A program made the position numbers and the translations under genes. A stretch of 64,000 nucleotides of DNA. Source: Fibrobacter sp. GTDB lineage: Bacteria > Fibrobacterota > Fibrobacteria > Fibrobacterales > Fibrobacteraceae. Shown here piece after piece: positions 8,001 to 16,911 of the stretch. Each line of letters opens with the position of its first letter. Position 1 is the first letter of the stretch. The notes under the pieces were generated by a model. That model saw nothing but the letters and a program-made list of their open reading frames with translations, was not told where the DNA came from and did no database searches. Where the stretch lies: NCBI GenBank assembly GCA_017475045.1, contig JAFVGH010000133.1, forward strand, positions 1 to 64,000, read 5' to 3'.

Positions 8001-10371
8001 CTTCATTTCTGTACGCGGTTGCAGGTTGCACAACCTGAAAAACGTGGACGCCCAGTTCCCGCTGGGTAGCGTGACCGTCGTTTGCGGGCCTTCGGGTTGC
8101 GGAAAATCCACCCTGGTGCTGGACACCCTCCACGGGGAATCCAAGAGGCGCTACCTGGAAACCCTCTCCCCCTTTGCAGCGGACCTGTTGGGCGGCTGCA
8201 GGGTGATCCCCCTGGAATCGGCGGAAAATCTTCCGGCAAGTATAGCCATCGAGGCCTGTCACGGGGAAACCACCACCAAGTCGTACGCCCTCTCCCTTTC
8301 GGAATGTGACGCACCGCTGCGCACCCTGTTTGCCCCGCTGGCTACTCCCGCCTGTCCCATCTGCGGAAAGCCCATGGAGATGACCTCTCGGGAACAGATT
8401 ATTCAGAATGTGGCCCAGTTGCCCGTAGGATCCAAAATCCAGTTTCTTGCCACCATGGATACAGACCGGCAGAACCTGGATAAGCTTTCGGCCCTTTTCC
8501 TATCCCAGGGCTACACGCGGGCCATAGCCGATGGAACCACAGTTTCCCTAGGGGATCTGACCGAGGAGCAAAAAAAGGCCAAGCCGAAATCCTTCCAGAT
8601 CGTGGTGGACCGCATCATCGTCAAGGAGAATTCCCGCACAAGAATCGCCGAGGCAGTGGACGCCACCTTGAAGCTGACCCACCACAAGGTTACGCTCCTT
8701 ACCGAAAGCGGGACTCTGGAATACAGCACCATCCCCCACTGCAAAGACGAAAAAGAAAACGTTGAAGCCCCAGTCCTTGTCGAAGGAATGTTCTCCCCGT
8801 ACTCCCGCGAAGGGGCGTGTCCCCACTGCAAGGGCTCGGGCCTGGACGAATCTGGCGAGGCTTGCAATGAATGTGGAGGACTACGGCTCCAGAAGTTCCT
8901 GCTGAATTCGGGAATCGTGGTCGGCACAGTATCTGGGAGCACAAAGTCCGGCAAGTTCGTGTCCTGGAAACAAATTTTGGAGACAACCTTCCAAAATCTG
9001 GGCGACCTTCTCCGCGACACCCTGGGTGGCAAGATTCCAAAGAGCAGGGAAAGCCTTTTGAACGCCCTGCTGGAACGGATTGACGCCATCAACCAGCTAG
9101 GTCTGGGCTACCTGACGCCGGGACGCTCCGGTGCAACGCTTTCGGGCGGCGAAATCCAGCGGTTAAGGCTTTCCAGCCTCTCTACGGGGCTTCTGAACGG
9201 GCTTTTAATCTGCCTAGACGAACCTGCCAGCGGCCTGCACACCGACGACGTACAAAAACTCTGGACTGTGCTGAAGCAGATTCGGGACCGGGGAAACACC
9301 CTGGTGCTCATCGACCACAACCCGGCCCTCATCCAGAAGGCGGACTGGATTATTGAAATGGGGCCCGGCGCCGGCGAAAAAGGCGGAGAGGTTCTGTTCC
9401 AAGGACCTGCGAAAGAAGTTCTGGAGAATCCGAAATCGCCCTCAGGATGCTGGATTAGGGAACTTTCAAACTGTCATCCTGAGCGGAGGTGCAACGCGCC
9501 GAAGTCGAAGGATCTAAAGAAAAACGTCCAAGCTATCACCGTCGAGAACTTCGCCATGTTCGACATGGCTCCTGTAACGGCGCAATTTCCGATACAAAAG
9601 TTCAGCGTCATCACGGGCCAGAGCGGTAGCGGTAAATCTACGCTGTTCTTCAAGAATCTCGCTCCTCGCGCCGAATCCGGCGAATTCCAGAAGCTCGGCA
9701 TCCAGGCCCTATCCGTACTTTCTACGGGAGACTTTCATGGTAGCCGCCGAAGCACCGTAGCCTCGGCCATCGGACTAAACACGCTGCTCAAAGACCTGTT
9801 CGCAAAGCTTCCCGAAAGCAAGGTCCGGGGTTATACGGCATCCAAGTTCGCCACCCATGCCCCCGGGGGCCGCTGCGAGAACTGCAAGGGCGAAGGCGTC
9901 ATCTTCGACCCGGCCGGCTACGAGGAATCGGAATGTCCCGTATGCCTTGGCAGGCGTTTCAAGGATGAGGTTCTGGAAGTCCGATTCAAGACTCTTTCCA
10001 TCGCCGACATCTACGACTTAGAAATTGGTGAAGCCTACAAGCTGTTCACCAACCTAAAGCCCTTCGCCGACAAGCTGAAGCCTCTGGTAGATACGGGTCT
10101 GGATTACCTGAAGCTGGGGCAGACCACAGCCCACCTTTCAGGTGGGGAACGGGCAAGGCTCCGGCTCTCCATTGCCCTTGCCCGTGCGAAGGCGCTGGGC
10201 ACGCTATTCCTTTTTGATGAGCCGGCGCGTGGGCTGCACCAGAACGACATTCGGCACCTGCTTGAACTGATCCGCGGACTTACCGAAGCGGGCCACACCG
10301 TCATCGCCATCGAGCATGCCCAAGACTTTGTAAACGCCGCCGACTACGTGCTGGAACTGAAACGGAAATAG
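7987..10371 (+). CDS. Short UvrA paralogue (UvrA2-like ABC excinuclease subunit)
   Basis: DNA-damage-recognition type ABC ATPase, 794 aa against roughly 940 for housekeeping UvrA. First Walker A is GPSGCGKST (34-42), followed by CPIC, then CPHC/CNEC zinc-finger pairs (~279-299). The first signature LSGGEIQRLRL and Walker B LLICLDEPASGLH follow. The second Walker A GQSGSGKST (~542-550), zinc finger CENC...CPVC, signature LSGGERARLRL and LFLFDEPARGLH complete the second half. Such paralogues are often linked to drug or DNA-adduct tolerance rather than core repair. Residues 495-511 (CHPERRCNAPKSKDLKK) are encoded by a dispersed repeat inserted in frame between the ABC halves. It overlaps the BrkB gene by 14 bases and ends two bases before the methyltransferase. 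Confidence 0.88.
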   Translation: MGKPSFISVRGCRLHNLKNVDAQFPLGSVTVVCGPSGCGKSTLVLDTLHGESKRRYLETLSPFAADLLGGCRVIPLESAENLPASIAIEACHGETTTKSYALSLSECDAPLRTLFAPLATPACPICGKPMEMTSREQIIQNVAQLPVGSKIQFLATMDTDRQNLDKLSALFLSQGYTRAIADGTTVSLGDLTEEQKKAKPKSFQIVVDRIIVKENSRTRIAEAVDATLKLTHHKVTLLTESGTLEYSTIPHCKDEKENVEAPVLVEGMFSPYSREGACPHCKGSGLDESGEACNECGGLRLQKFLLNSGIVVGTVSGSTKSGKFVSWKQILETTFQNLGDLLRDTLGGKIPKSRESLLNALLERIDAINQLGLGYLTPGRSGATLSGGEIQRLRLSSLSTGLLNGLLICLDEPASGLHTDDVQKLWTVLKQIRDRGNTLVLIDHNPALIQKADWIIEMGPGAGEKGGEVLFQGPAKEVLENPKSPSGCWIRELSNCHPERRCNAPKSKDLKKNVQAITVENFAMFDMAPVTAQFPIQKFSVITGQSGSGKSTLFFKNLAPRAESGEFQKLGIQALSVLSTGDFHGSRRSTVASAIGLNTLLKDLFAKLPESKVRGYTASKFATHAPGGRCENCKGEGVIFDPAGYEESECPVCLGRRFKDEVLEVRFKTLSIADIYDLEIGEAYKLFTNLKPFADKLKPLVDTGLDYLKLGQTTAHLSGGERARLRLSIALARAKALGTLFLFDEPARGLHQNDIRHLLELIRGLTEAGHTVIAIEHAQDFVNAADYVLELKRK
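9473..9514 (+). repeat. Dispersed GTCATCCTGAGC...GAAGGATC unit inside a coding region
   Basis: The stretch opens GTCATCCTGAGCGGAGG and closes GAAGTCGAAGGATC, with ends that are inverted copies. Similar units are common between genes in many bacterial genomes and recur in this window. Here it is read through in frame as CHPERRCNAPKSKDL in the linker between the two ATPase modules of the UvrA paralogue. Confidence 0.7.
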
Positions 10372-10373
10372 CC

Positions 10374-11645
10374 ATGTTCTCCGCAAGTCTGCTCACATCT
10401 GCCAAAGTCCAGGAATTTATACGCGATGCCTTCAAGCGCAAGCTAGATGCATTGCAAATTTCTACAGCCTTGAGCAAGGCAGGCTACAGCAACGAAGACC
10501 GGGCCGCCATCATGGACTACATGGCACTAGTCCCGAAAATCATGGATAAGTTCGGTTCTGGAGAACTCCTGTGCGACAAGCTGGCCCTAGAACAGAGTAC
10601 CGCCCAGGACATTGGGCGCTGGAAGGCGAACCTATGGCCAACTGGTACCGAGGGCAACGTAACCGTCCACGACCTCTGTTGCGGCATGGGCGGTGACAGT
10701 TTCTTTATACCAGCCTCTTTCAAAATCGTAGGGGTCGACCTGGACGAGAACCGCCTCGCCATGTACAGCCACAACATGGAGGTTCTAGGCAAACCAGCCT
10801 CTACGCTACGGGCCGATGTGCGAGAAGTGGCTGGAGCCACCTTTTTCACCATCGACCCGGCCCGCCGAGCCCAGGAGGGCGAAAACCAGCGGGACTTGCG
10901 AAACCTCACCCCCACCCTTGAAGAGGTCATCGAAATAAGCAAACACTACCAAGGCGGCATGGTCAAGCTACCCCCGGGATACCCGCCCGCCGAAATTCCC
11001 GATGGCACGGAAATCCTGTACCTGGGCGGACACAGCGACTGCAGGGAATGCCTGGTGCTGTTCGGCACGCTGGCAAAGCACCCCGATACCGTCCGGGCGG
11101 TCATGGTAGACAAGGCCGGGAACGCCCTTGCGCAGTGGTGCCGCCCTCGGGACCGCTCCCAAGAAACCCTGGACAACGAATTTCAAGAAAAGCTGGACCG
11201 AAACGACTCTCTGGAAGGCAAAGACCGCACCTACCGTACCGCTACCAGCCGAAACGACCTGTCCATCGGCGACATTGCAAAATACATTTCTGAACCCGCG
11301 CCCATTCTCATTCGAAGCCACCTGTTCAATATAGCTGCACAGACCCAAGACCCAGAGGCTCACCTCATATCTGAAGGCATCGCCTACGTAGCCAGCGACT
11401 TGCCGCTCCCTACACCTGGATTTACCTGCTACGAGATTGTCGCCCATTCGGAAATCTCCACCGGGGCAGTACGCTCCATGCTCAAGGAACACGACATCGG
11501 AAAGCTGACGCTAAAACTCCGGGGAGTCCACCTGGACCCCGACGCCGAAATCAAGCGCCTAAAGCCCAAGGGCAAGAATTCCGCCATCCTGTTCTACACC
11601 CGCAAGGCCGGGGAAAAGATTGCACTGCTGGGATTTCTATATTAG
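10374..11645 (+). CDS. Class I SAM-dependent methyltransferase with THUMP-like C-terminal domain
   Basis: Predicted nucleic-acid methyltransferase, 423 aa. An N-terminal helical region (1-85) precedes the Rossmann fold: motif I VHDLCCGMGGDSFF (~98-111), the acidic loop VGVDLDENRLAM, and a catalytic-loop-like FFTIDPARR (~157-165). The C-terminal third, from ~340, matches the small THUMP-like domain found in this family (YEIVAHSEIS ... LKEHDIGKLTLKLRG). Substrate is unknown; related proteins are generally thought to act on RNA. It starts two bases after the UvrA paralogue, so it probably belongs to the same transcript. The link between the two functions is unexplained. Confidence 0.8.
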   Translation: MFSASLLTSAKVQEFIRDAFKRKLDALQISTALSKAGYSNEDRAAIMDYMALVPKIMDKFGSGELLCDKLALEQSTAQDIGRWKANLWPTGTEGNVTVHDLCCGMGGDSFFIPASFKIVGVDLDENRLAMYSHNMEVLGKPASTLRADVREVAGATFFTIDPARRAQEGENQRDLRNLTPTLEEVIEISKHYQGGMVKLPPGYPPAEIPDGTEILYLGGHSDCRECLVLFGTLAKHPDTVRAVMVDKAGNALAQWCRPRDRSQETLDNEFQEKLDRNDSLEGKDRTYRTATSRNDLSIGDIAKYISEPAPILIRSHLFNIAAQTQDPEAHLISEGIAYVASDLPLPTPGFTCYEIVAHSEISTGAVRSMLKEHDIGKLTLKLRGVHLDPDAEIKRLKPKGKNSAILFYTRKAGEKIALLGFLY

Positions 11646-11681
11646 TGCATTGGTAGAAAAAAAACAAATTGAGGGAAAAGA

Positions 11682-13040
11682 ATGAAGAAAATCTGGTTAT
11701 TTACCTTATTTGTACTCTTTCTCGCCGCTTGTTCCGAGAATTCAAATTCATCAGAGGTTCAAGACGAGTCAAGTTCCTCGCACGACAATTCAGCGTACTG
11801 CCATGAGGAATACGGCTTTACGAAAGACAATGGTTGGACTAAAGACATTTCCGACAGCAGTTATATCACTGATTACGTTTGCGACCAAATATCGCAACAC
11901 ATGAGCATCATGTTCTCGTTTTATGCAAGGTGCACTTCAGCCAGCTACAACAAATCAATCAACCGCATTGACATGGACATCATCACAGAAGGCGGTTATA
12001 AGCATATATGGGCCGAAGTTTATGGGTGTAAATACAAAATCGGAAGCGACGGGGATTTTAAGGCATGGGTAGCGGGATTAAGCGAATGGTCTCTCGATGA
12101 CTGTCTTTGTAACGAGGAAGATTTCGCAACCTACTACAGAAAGGCATCTCCTAGCCCCGAAGACGGTAGTTCTAGCAGCCATGTTCCCGTTGAAGAAAGT
12201 TCTAGTTCCTTTACACAACCACCACATTCAAGTTCCGGTGGCAAACTCGTCTGTTACGAATCAGAAACCGAATCCGCATGTATTTACGTGTACGATAGCT
12301 CCAGCAGCAATGGTTCTATAAAACCAAGTTCAAGCACTAGCGAAGTAAACACCTCACCCTATACCTATACATACTATGGAACGGGCGACTTACACCAGAG
12401 CCGCCTAACTATCAACATTACAAGCGACTGCGTTAACGCCAAATGTTTTGAAGATTTCGAAAGCTTTGACTTTGAAAACGGTACTATTAACTCTTACAAC
12501 TCAGGAGAATCTGCATACGGCGGTAGCGGACGGTCCATCGACATTGGGAACAATCAATACACAGTGCTCCCTTGGCGGCTAGACAAGGAAATTAAGAACG
12601 GATCACTGGATTTCTTCTTCAAGCCAAATGCAAAATTACTTTCCTCTAACAATAAAACAACAGCCCTTGCAGGGAACGATGGGGCACGCATGTCCGTATT
12701 CATTTATAACGGAGTCCTTTATTTTTACAAAAACATCCCCAACAACCCAATATTCCTTTCAGCCGAAGTTGACCTAAAAAACGAATGGATCCGCATTACC
12801 GCCGAATGGAACGAGGCAAACGGCGTTATAGCTCTGTTTTTAAACGGGGAGTTGATAGCCCAAAAAGACACTTACTACGGACACTACGAACCATCTTCTC
12901 GCGGAGACTACGACAACGTATTCGTCCTAGGTTACAAGAGTTCCTGCTGCATGGGGTCCATCAGCGACGAAATGTTTGCCCAAGGTTCTTTTGACAACGT
13001 GCAAGTAGTCACACACAACATTTTCGAAATAACGGAATAA
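11682..13040 (+). CDS. Lipoprotein with Ser-rich linkers and C-terminal LamG/concanavalin-like domain
   Basis: Exported lipoprotein of 452 aa. The signal peptide MKKIWLFTLFVLFLAAC ends in a lipobox, with Cys17 predicted to be lipidated. Repeated Ser clusters (ESSSS, SSSS, SSSSN) between ~25 and 230 are typical Fibrobacter linkers. Between them lies a Cys-containing region (~40-150). The C-terminal ~200 residues (SLDFFFKPNAK ... WIRITAEWNEANGVIALFLNGELIA) have the look of a LamG jelly-roll domain, which often binds glycans. GAGGGAAAAGA just upstream of the ATG is a good ribosome site. Its stop codon overlaps the thiH start (TAATG). Ligand unknown. Confidence 0.75.
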   Translation: MKKIWLFTLFVLFLAACSENSNSSEVQDESSSSHDNSAYCHEEYGFTKDNGWTKDISDSSYITDYVCDQISQHMSIMFSFYARCTSASYNKSINRIDMDIITEGGYKHIWAEVYGCKYKIGSDGDFKAWVAGLSEWSLDDCLCNEEDFATYYRKASPSPEDGSSSSHVPVEESSSSFTQPPHSSSGGKLVCYESETESACIYVYDSSSSNGSIKPSSSTSEVNTSPYTYTYYGTGDLHQSRLTINITSDCVNAKCFEDFESFDFENGTINSYNSGESAYGGSGRSIDIGNNQYTVLPWRLDKEIKNGSLDFFFKPNAKLLSSNNKTTALAGNDGARMSVFIYNGVLYFYKNIPNNPIFLSAEVDLKNEWIRITAEWNEANGVIALFLNGELIAQKDTYYGHYEPSSRGDYDNVFVLGYKSSCCMGSISDEMFAQGSFDNVQVVTHNIFEITE

Positions 13041-14305
13041 TGGAAAGCGAAAGAAAAGACAATAATTACCTGTTCGATTCCGGGAACCTCTCGGAAGGCG
13101 CTCTCGCAAAAAAGCACCGCATCGAAAACGATCCAACAGCCCGTACCAACATCATGGACTACCTGCCCGGCATGGAAGTTATCCAGTCGGACATCCGCGA
13201 CAAGGTACTAAACGAAGCCGACAACTTTGACTACAGCAAGTACACCGGCAAAGATGTAAAGCGGGCACTGGAACACGAGACCTGCACCCTAAAAGATTTC
13301 AAGGCACTGCTCTCCCCCGCAGCAGCCCCCTACCTGGAACAGATGGCCGCCAAGGCGAAAATCGAGACCAGCAAGCACTTCGGCAACAACGTCTATTTCT
13401 TTACGCCCATCTACATCGCCAACTACTGCGAAAACTATTGCGTCTACTGCGGATTCAACTGCTACAACCATATCAAGCGCATGCAGCTGAATATGGAGCA
13501 GATTGAACACGAGATGAAGGTTATCGCCGACAGCGGCATGGAAGAGATTCTGCTACTCACAGGCGAGAGCCGAGCCAAGAGCAGCGTGGAATACATCGGC
13601 GAGGCCTGCAAGCTGGCCCGCAAGTATTTCCGCATGGTAGGCGTAGAAGTCTACCCGGTGAATACCGACGAGTACCGCTACCTGCATGAATGCGGCGTAG
13701 ACTACGTGACCGTTTTCCAGGAAACCTACGATCGTGAGCGCTACGAGAAGCTCCACCTGCTGGGCCACAAGCGTGTATTCCCCTACCGTTTCGATTCCCA
13801 GGAACGGGCCCTGATGGCAGGCATGCGTGGAGTGGCATTCTCAGCACTACTTGGTCTTTCGGACTTCAGGCGCGACGCCCTAGCAAGTGCGCTCCACGTG
13901 TACTACCTGCAGAAGAAGTACCCCCATGCCGAAATGAGTCTCAGCTGTCCGAGACTCCGCCCCATCATCAACAACGACAAGATTGACCCGCTAGACGTGC
14001 ACGAGAAGGAACTTTGCCAAGTGCTCTGCGCCTACCGCATCTTCTTGCCCTTCGTGGGCATCACCGTCTCCAGCCGTGAAAGCAAGGAATTCCGCAACGG
14101 TATCGTGAAGATTGCCGCCACCAAGGTATCGGCAGGAGTTTCTACTGGAATCGGCGACCACGAAAGCAAGTATAGTGGTCACGACGACGGTGAAGGCGGC
14201 GACGAACAGTTTGAGATTAACGACGGACGGAGCTTCGAGGCCATGTACAGCGACATCTCGGGTGAAGGTTTGCAGCCCGTACTGAATGATTATCTGTACG
14301 TGTAA
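13040..14305 (+). CDS. thiH: 2-iminoacetate synthase, radical SAM, with N-terminal extension
   Basis: Cleaves tyrosine to dehydroglycine for the thiazole ring of thiamine. The radical SAM motif C130-x3-C134-x2-C137 (NYCENYCVYCGFNC) binds the 4Fe-4S cluster. Other family landmarks are LLLTGES, VEVYPVNTDEYRYLHE, TVFQETYDRERYEKLH and LRPI. The C-terminus is the usual ThiH end (SDISGEGLQPVLNDYLYV). At 421 aa it is about 40 longer than usual; the excess is residues 1-38. The ATG at 13040 overlaps the preceding stop as TAATG without an obvious SD. ATG 13154 (MDYLPGM) would give a normal-length protein. The thiE gene lies 2 kb downstream, separated by pseudopilin genes. Confidence 0.9.
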   Translation: MESERKDNNYLFDSGNLSEGALAKKHRIENDPTARTNIMDYLPGMEVIQSDIRDKVLNEADNFDYSKYTGKDVKRALEHETCTLKDFKALLSPAAAPYLEQMAAKAKIETSKHFGNNVYFFTPIYIANYCENYCVYCGFNCYNHIKRMQLNMEQIEHEMKVIADSGMEEILLLTGESRAKSSVEYIGEACKLARKYFRMVGVEVYPVNTDEYRYLHECGVDYVTVFQETYDRERYEKLHLLGHKRVFPYRFDSQERALMAGMRGVAFSALLGLSDFRRDALASALHVYYLQKKYPHAEMSLSCPRLRPIINNDKIDPLDVHEKELCQVLCAYRIFLPFVGITVSSRESKEFRNGIVKIAATKVSAGVSTGIGDHESKYSGHDDGEGGDEQFEINDGRSFEAMYSDISGEGLQPVLNDYLYV

Positions 14306-14308
14306 CGG

Positions 14309-15136
14309 CTAGTAGTTGTAGTCGGCACAGCCTTTTGGCCCATAGGTCGAAAAGCAAACACCATGTTCTGTGAGGAGTGCACCACCTCTTCCGCCTGCTG
14401 TCATCATTTTTGCACCAGCCGGAAGCAACGCAACTTCTACGGAGCGGCCATTGGGATTTCGATCAGTCCATTGGAAACTCATGGTCAAACGGTAGTTTGT
14501 CTTATTAGAACCCTGTGACGTTATGCCATCCAAACCAGAGGATTTTCCATTATTCAACTCTCTGCTGATGAACATGGGTTCCTTGGGATAGGTACGGTAA
14601 TATGTCGAACTACCCGATTTATAAGAAAATGCATAATAGGTATCGCCGTCTTTAGTCAAATCAGATCCGGGAGTATTTCTTGCATTAAGAATGTCCGCAA
14701 CTCCATGAAATCCAGATTCCTTCAAAGCGTCATACCACGTTCCACTACTTCCAACCAACTTGCTCATCTCCGAGCCACTATTGATGCTGGGGTGGTTATT
14801 CTGGACATTGGTCGGAAGGTCTGGGCGCATTTCTATAACAAACAAGTCCACTCCCTTCTCGCTTGCCAGTTTTGTTTTCAATGACGAGAGGTTCTTGTCG
14901 GCGTCCTTCCCAGAAGTTACAAAAGCATTATTGTACAGGGCATCTTCATTTTCCACCAAGGCCCTGTTCAATGCTTCTCTCAAGTAATATAACTTAGTGC
15001 GGTCAATGTTCTCTCTAGACCGTTCAATGACCCCCATGATATTCGGGACGGCAATTCCCGCAAGCACCCCCATGATCACGATGACTATCATGACCTCGAT
15101 AAGGGTAAAGCCTTTTTTATTCTTAAAACGCATCAT
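14309..15136 (-). CDS. Type IV pilin-like / type II pseudopilin protein A
   Basis: Prepilin-type protein, 275 aa from ATG 15136 (ATG 15133 is equally possible). The leader MMRFKNKKG is followed by FTLIEVMIVIVIMGVLAGIAVPN, the N-methylation and membrane helix region, with Glu+5 present. The rest is a soluble domain ending GVCFSTYGPKGCADYNY, where two Cys may pair. It is a paralogue of the upstream gene, with matching blocks such as ISRELN, SQGSN-TNYRLT and SVEVALxPxGAKM. A TATATTTA box at 15155-15162 lies 18 bases before the start, so the gene may have its own promoter. Assembly by T2SS or type IV pilus machinery is the family role; no other such genes are in the window. Confidence 0.8.
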   Translation of the reverse strand: MMRFKNKKGFTLIEVMIVIVIMGVLAGIAVPNIMGVIERSRENIDRTKLYYLREALNRALVENEDALYNNAFVTSGKDADKNLSSLKTKLASEKGVDLFVIEMRPDLPTNVQNNHPSINSGSEMSKLVGSSGTWYDALKESGFHGVADILNARNTPGSDLTKDGDTYYAFSYKSGSSTYYRTYPKEPMFISRELNNGKSSGLDGITSQGSNKTNYRLTMSFQWTDRNPNGRSVEVALLPAGAKMMTAGGRGGALLTEHGVCFSTYGPKGCADYNY

Positions 15137-15154
15137 TAATCCAGAGTTGCTAGG

Positions 15155-15162
15155 TAAATATA
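15155..15162 (-). promoter_or_regulatory. Putative -10-like box TATATTTA
   Basis: TATATTTACC on the minus strand ends 18 bases before the pseudopilin ATG at 15136 and lies between the two pseudopilin genes. Matches the recurring TAnnTTT pattern of the window. Confidence 0.35.
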
Positions 15163-15199
15163 AACAAATCTGGAGCCTCTGGACTGAGCTTAGCAACGG

Positions 15200-16111
15200 T
15201 TAGTACTTGTAATCGGCGCAACCAGCGTCGCCATAGGTGGAAAAGCAGACGCCATGGTCTGTGCGAAGTGCGCCTCCATGTCCACCGTCGTTCATTTTCG
15301 CCCCATTGGGGATTAGCGCCACCTCTACAGAGCGGCTATTCGGATCTCGGTTTGTATACTGAACACTCAGTGTCAAACGATAATTGGTTCTATTAGAACC
15401 CTGTGACGATATCGCCGCCAAGCCCGCCATCTTTCCGTAATTCAACTCTCTGCTGATAAACACGGGGGTCTTGGGGTATGTTCGCCAGTTACTGCCGTCC
15501 TTTGTAGCACTGAAGTTGTCATACTCTTTTACTTTTCCATTTTTCCCATCTCTTTTAAAAAGAGAATCCAACCCTATCTTTACATCTTCCTGTACTTCCT
15601 TTCCATTTTTAACGGATGTTTTAGAGTATGTTTCCTCGGCGTCCCACCTGAGAGCAACAATGTCAGCAACGCCTTCAAAACCAGCCTCCTTCAAGGCATA
15701 ATACCAGGTGCCCCCGTGTTCAACCAATTGGGTCATGTTGGAGTTGTTGTTGGCCTGCCCATGTGAACCCTGAATATTGGCTGGCTGCCCCGGCTTCAGC
15801 TCAAGAACGAATATGTTCACGCCAGAAGGAGCCTTCAAAAACTTTGTTAGGTTATCCCTATTCTTTTTTTGTTCATCGGCATTGCCTTGAGACAAGTAAG
15901 GACTATCGAATAACGCCGTTTCAGTTTCTATCAAGGTCCTGTTCAACGCCTCTCTCAGGTAGAAGAGCTTTAGCTTATCGATATTCTCCCGAACCCTTTC
16001 AATTACGCCAATGGTGTTCGGAACGGCAATAGTAGCAAGAATCCCCATGATAGCAATGACTATCATGACCTCAATAAGGGTAAATCCCTGCTTGTTGTTT
16101 TTTGCGTTCAT
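15200..16111 (-). CDS. Type IV pilin-like / type II pseudopilin protein B
   Basis: 303 aa from ATG 16111, which has GAGGTG upstream; a TTG three bases earlier is less likely. The prepilin leader MNAKNNKQG precedes FTLIEVMIVIAIMGILATIAVPN with Glu+5. After the helix the sequence NIDKLKLFYLREALNRTLIE is nearly the same as in pseudopilin A. The soluble domain is longer by about 28 residues because of an insert near 165-200 (TSVKNGKEVQEDVKIGLDSLF). The C-terminus GVCFSTYGDAGCADYKY is shared. The two genes are tandem duplicates, 63 bases apart. They could be minor pseudopilins or secreted surface pilins; nothing nearby decides. Confidence 0.8.
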   Translation of the reverse strand: MNAKNNKQGFTLIEVMIVIAIMGILATIAVPNTIGVIERVRENIDKLKLFYLREALNRTLIETETALFDSPYLSQGNADEQKKNRDNLTKFLKAPSGVNIFVLELKPGQPANIQGSHGQANNNSNMTQLVEHGGTWYYALKEAGFEGVADIVALRWDAEETYSKTSVKNGKEVQEDVKIGLDSLFKRDGKNGKVKEYDNFSATKDGSNWRTYPKTPVFISRELNYGKMAGLAAISSQGSNRTNYRLTLSVQYTNRDPNSRSVEVALIPNGAKMNDGGHGGALRTDHGVCFSTYGDAGCADYKY

Positions 16112-16281
16112 CAAACCTACACCTCTTTAACTAGCAAAACACCAAAAACACTCTTTATACAACTAATATATATAAAAAAAGGCTTTTTTTCATTTTTTAA
16201 CAAAAAAAAGAGAATCACCGATAGTCCAAATTGAAATATATCATGCTGGATACGGAACATTTTTTATCTTTCTCCGTATAC
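16112..16281. promoter_or_regulatory. Divergent promoter region between pseudopilin B and thiE
   Basis: A very AT-rich 170-base gap with A and T runs. TATCTTTC at 16265-16272 lies 9 bases before the chosen thiE start and fits the recurring TAnnTTT box. No TPP riboswitch elements (CTGAGA and its partner) were found here or before thiH. Confidence 0.4.
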
Positions 16282-16911
16282 ATGAAGCAGCTTGACACCA
16301 CCCTCTATTTCATTACCGACAGCACCAGCGTGCCGCCGGAAAGGTTTTTGCCCGTAGTCGAAGCCGCCTGCAAAGGCGGGGCCACCATCGTCCAGTTGCG
16401 GGAAAAGGACAGGACCACTCGGGAATACATGGACCTGGCCAAGGACGTTCACGAGATTACCGCCCGCTACGGGATTCCGCTGATTATCGACGACCGAGTA
16501 GACGTGGCCCTGGCCATCGGTGCCGAAGGTGTTCATGTGGGACAATCCGACATGCCGGTTAGGCTCGCCCGCTCGCTCATGGGCAACAGCAAGATCGTGG
16601 GTGCCACCACCAAGACCATACCCCAGGCTCTAGAGGCTTACGAACAAGGTGCAGATTATCTGGGCTGTGGAGCCATCTACCCCACAACAACCCATGTGAA
16701 AACAGTCATCACCCCGGTAGAAACGCTGAAGGATGTGGTGAAAGCAGTACCCATTCCGGTGAACGCCATCGGAGGGCTGAACAAAGACAATATCTTTGTG
16801 CTAAAGGGCTCAGGCATCGCCGGTATATGCGCCGTCTCTGCCATCATGAAAGCCGCAGACCCAGAAACTGCGGCCCGGGAACTGAAACAGGCTTTTTTGA
16901 ATTTGGGTTAA
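16282..16911 (+). CDS. thiE: Thiamine-phosphate synthase
   Basis: Joins HMP-pyrophosphate and thiazole phosphate to form thiamine phosphate. TIM-barrel landmarks are YFITDST at the N-terminus, VQLREKDRTTREYMDLA (pyrophosphate and Mg site), LIIDDRVDVALAIGAEGVHVGQSDMP, GATTKT, DYLGCGAIYPTTTHVKT, NAIGGLNKDNI and GIAGICAVSAIM. The chosen ATG at 16282 gives 209 aa, the family's usual length; starts at 16231 or 16243 would add residues ahead of the first strand. The stop overlaps, by four bases, the stop of the convergent acidic-protein gene. Substrate loops look intact, so the enzyme should be active. Confidence 0.93.
   Translation: MKQLDTTLYFITDSTSVPPERFLPVVEAACKGGATIVQLREKDRTTREYMDLAKDVHEITARYGIPLIIDDRVDVALAIGAEGVHVGQSDMPVRLARSLMGNSKIVGATTKTIPQALEAYEQGADYLGCGAIYPTTTHVKTVITPVETLKDVVKAVPIPVNAIGGLNKDNIFVLKGSGIAGICAVSAIMKAADPETAARELKQAFLNLG

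Noticed and set aside
16112-16281. Possible TPP riboswitch before thiE (and before thiH)
   Set aside because: No CTGAGA/THI-box elements were found in the gaps, and thiH starts on top of the preceding stop codon.
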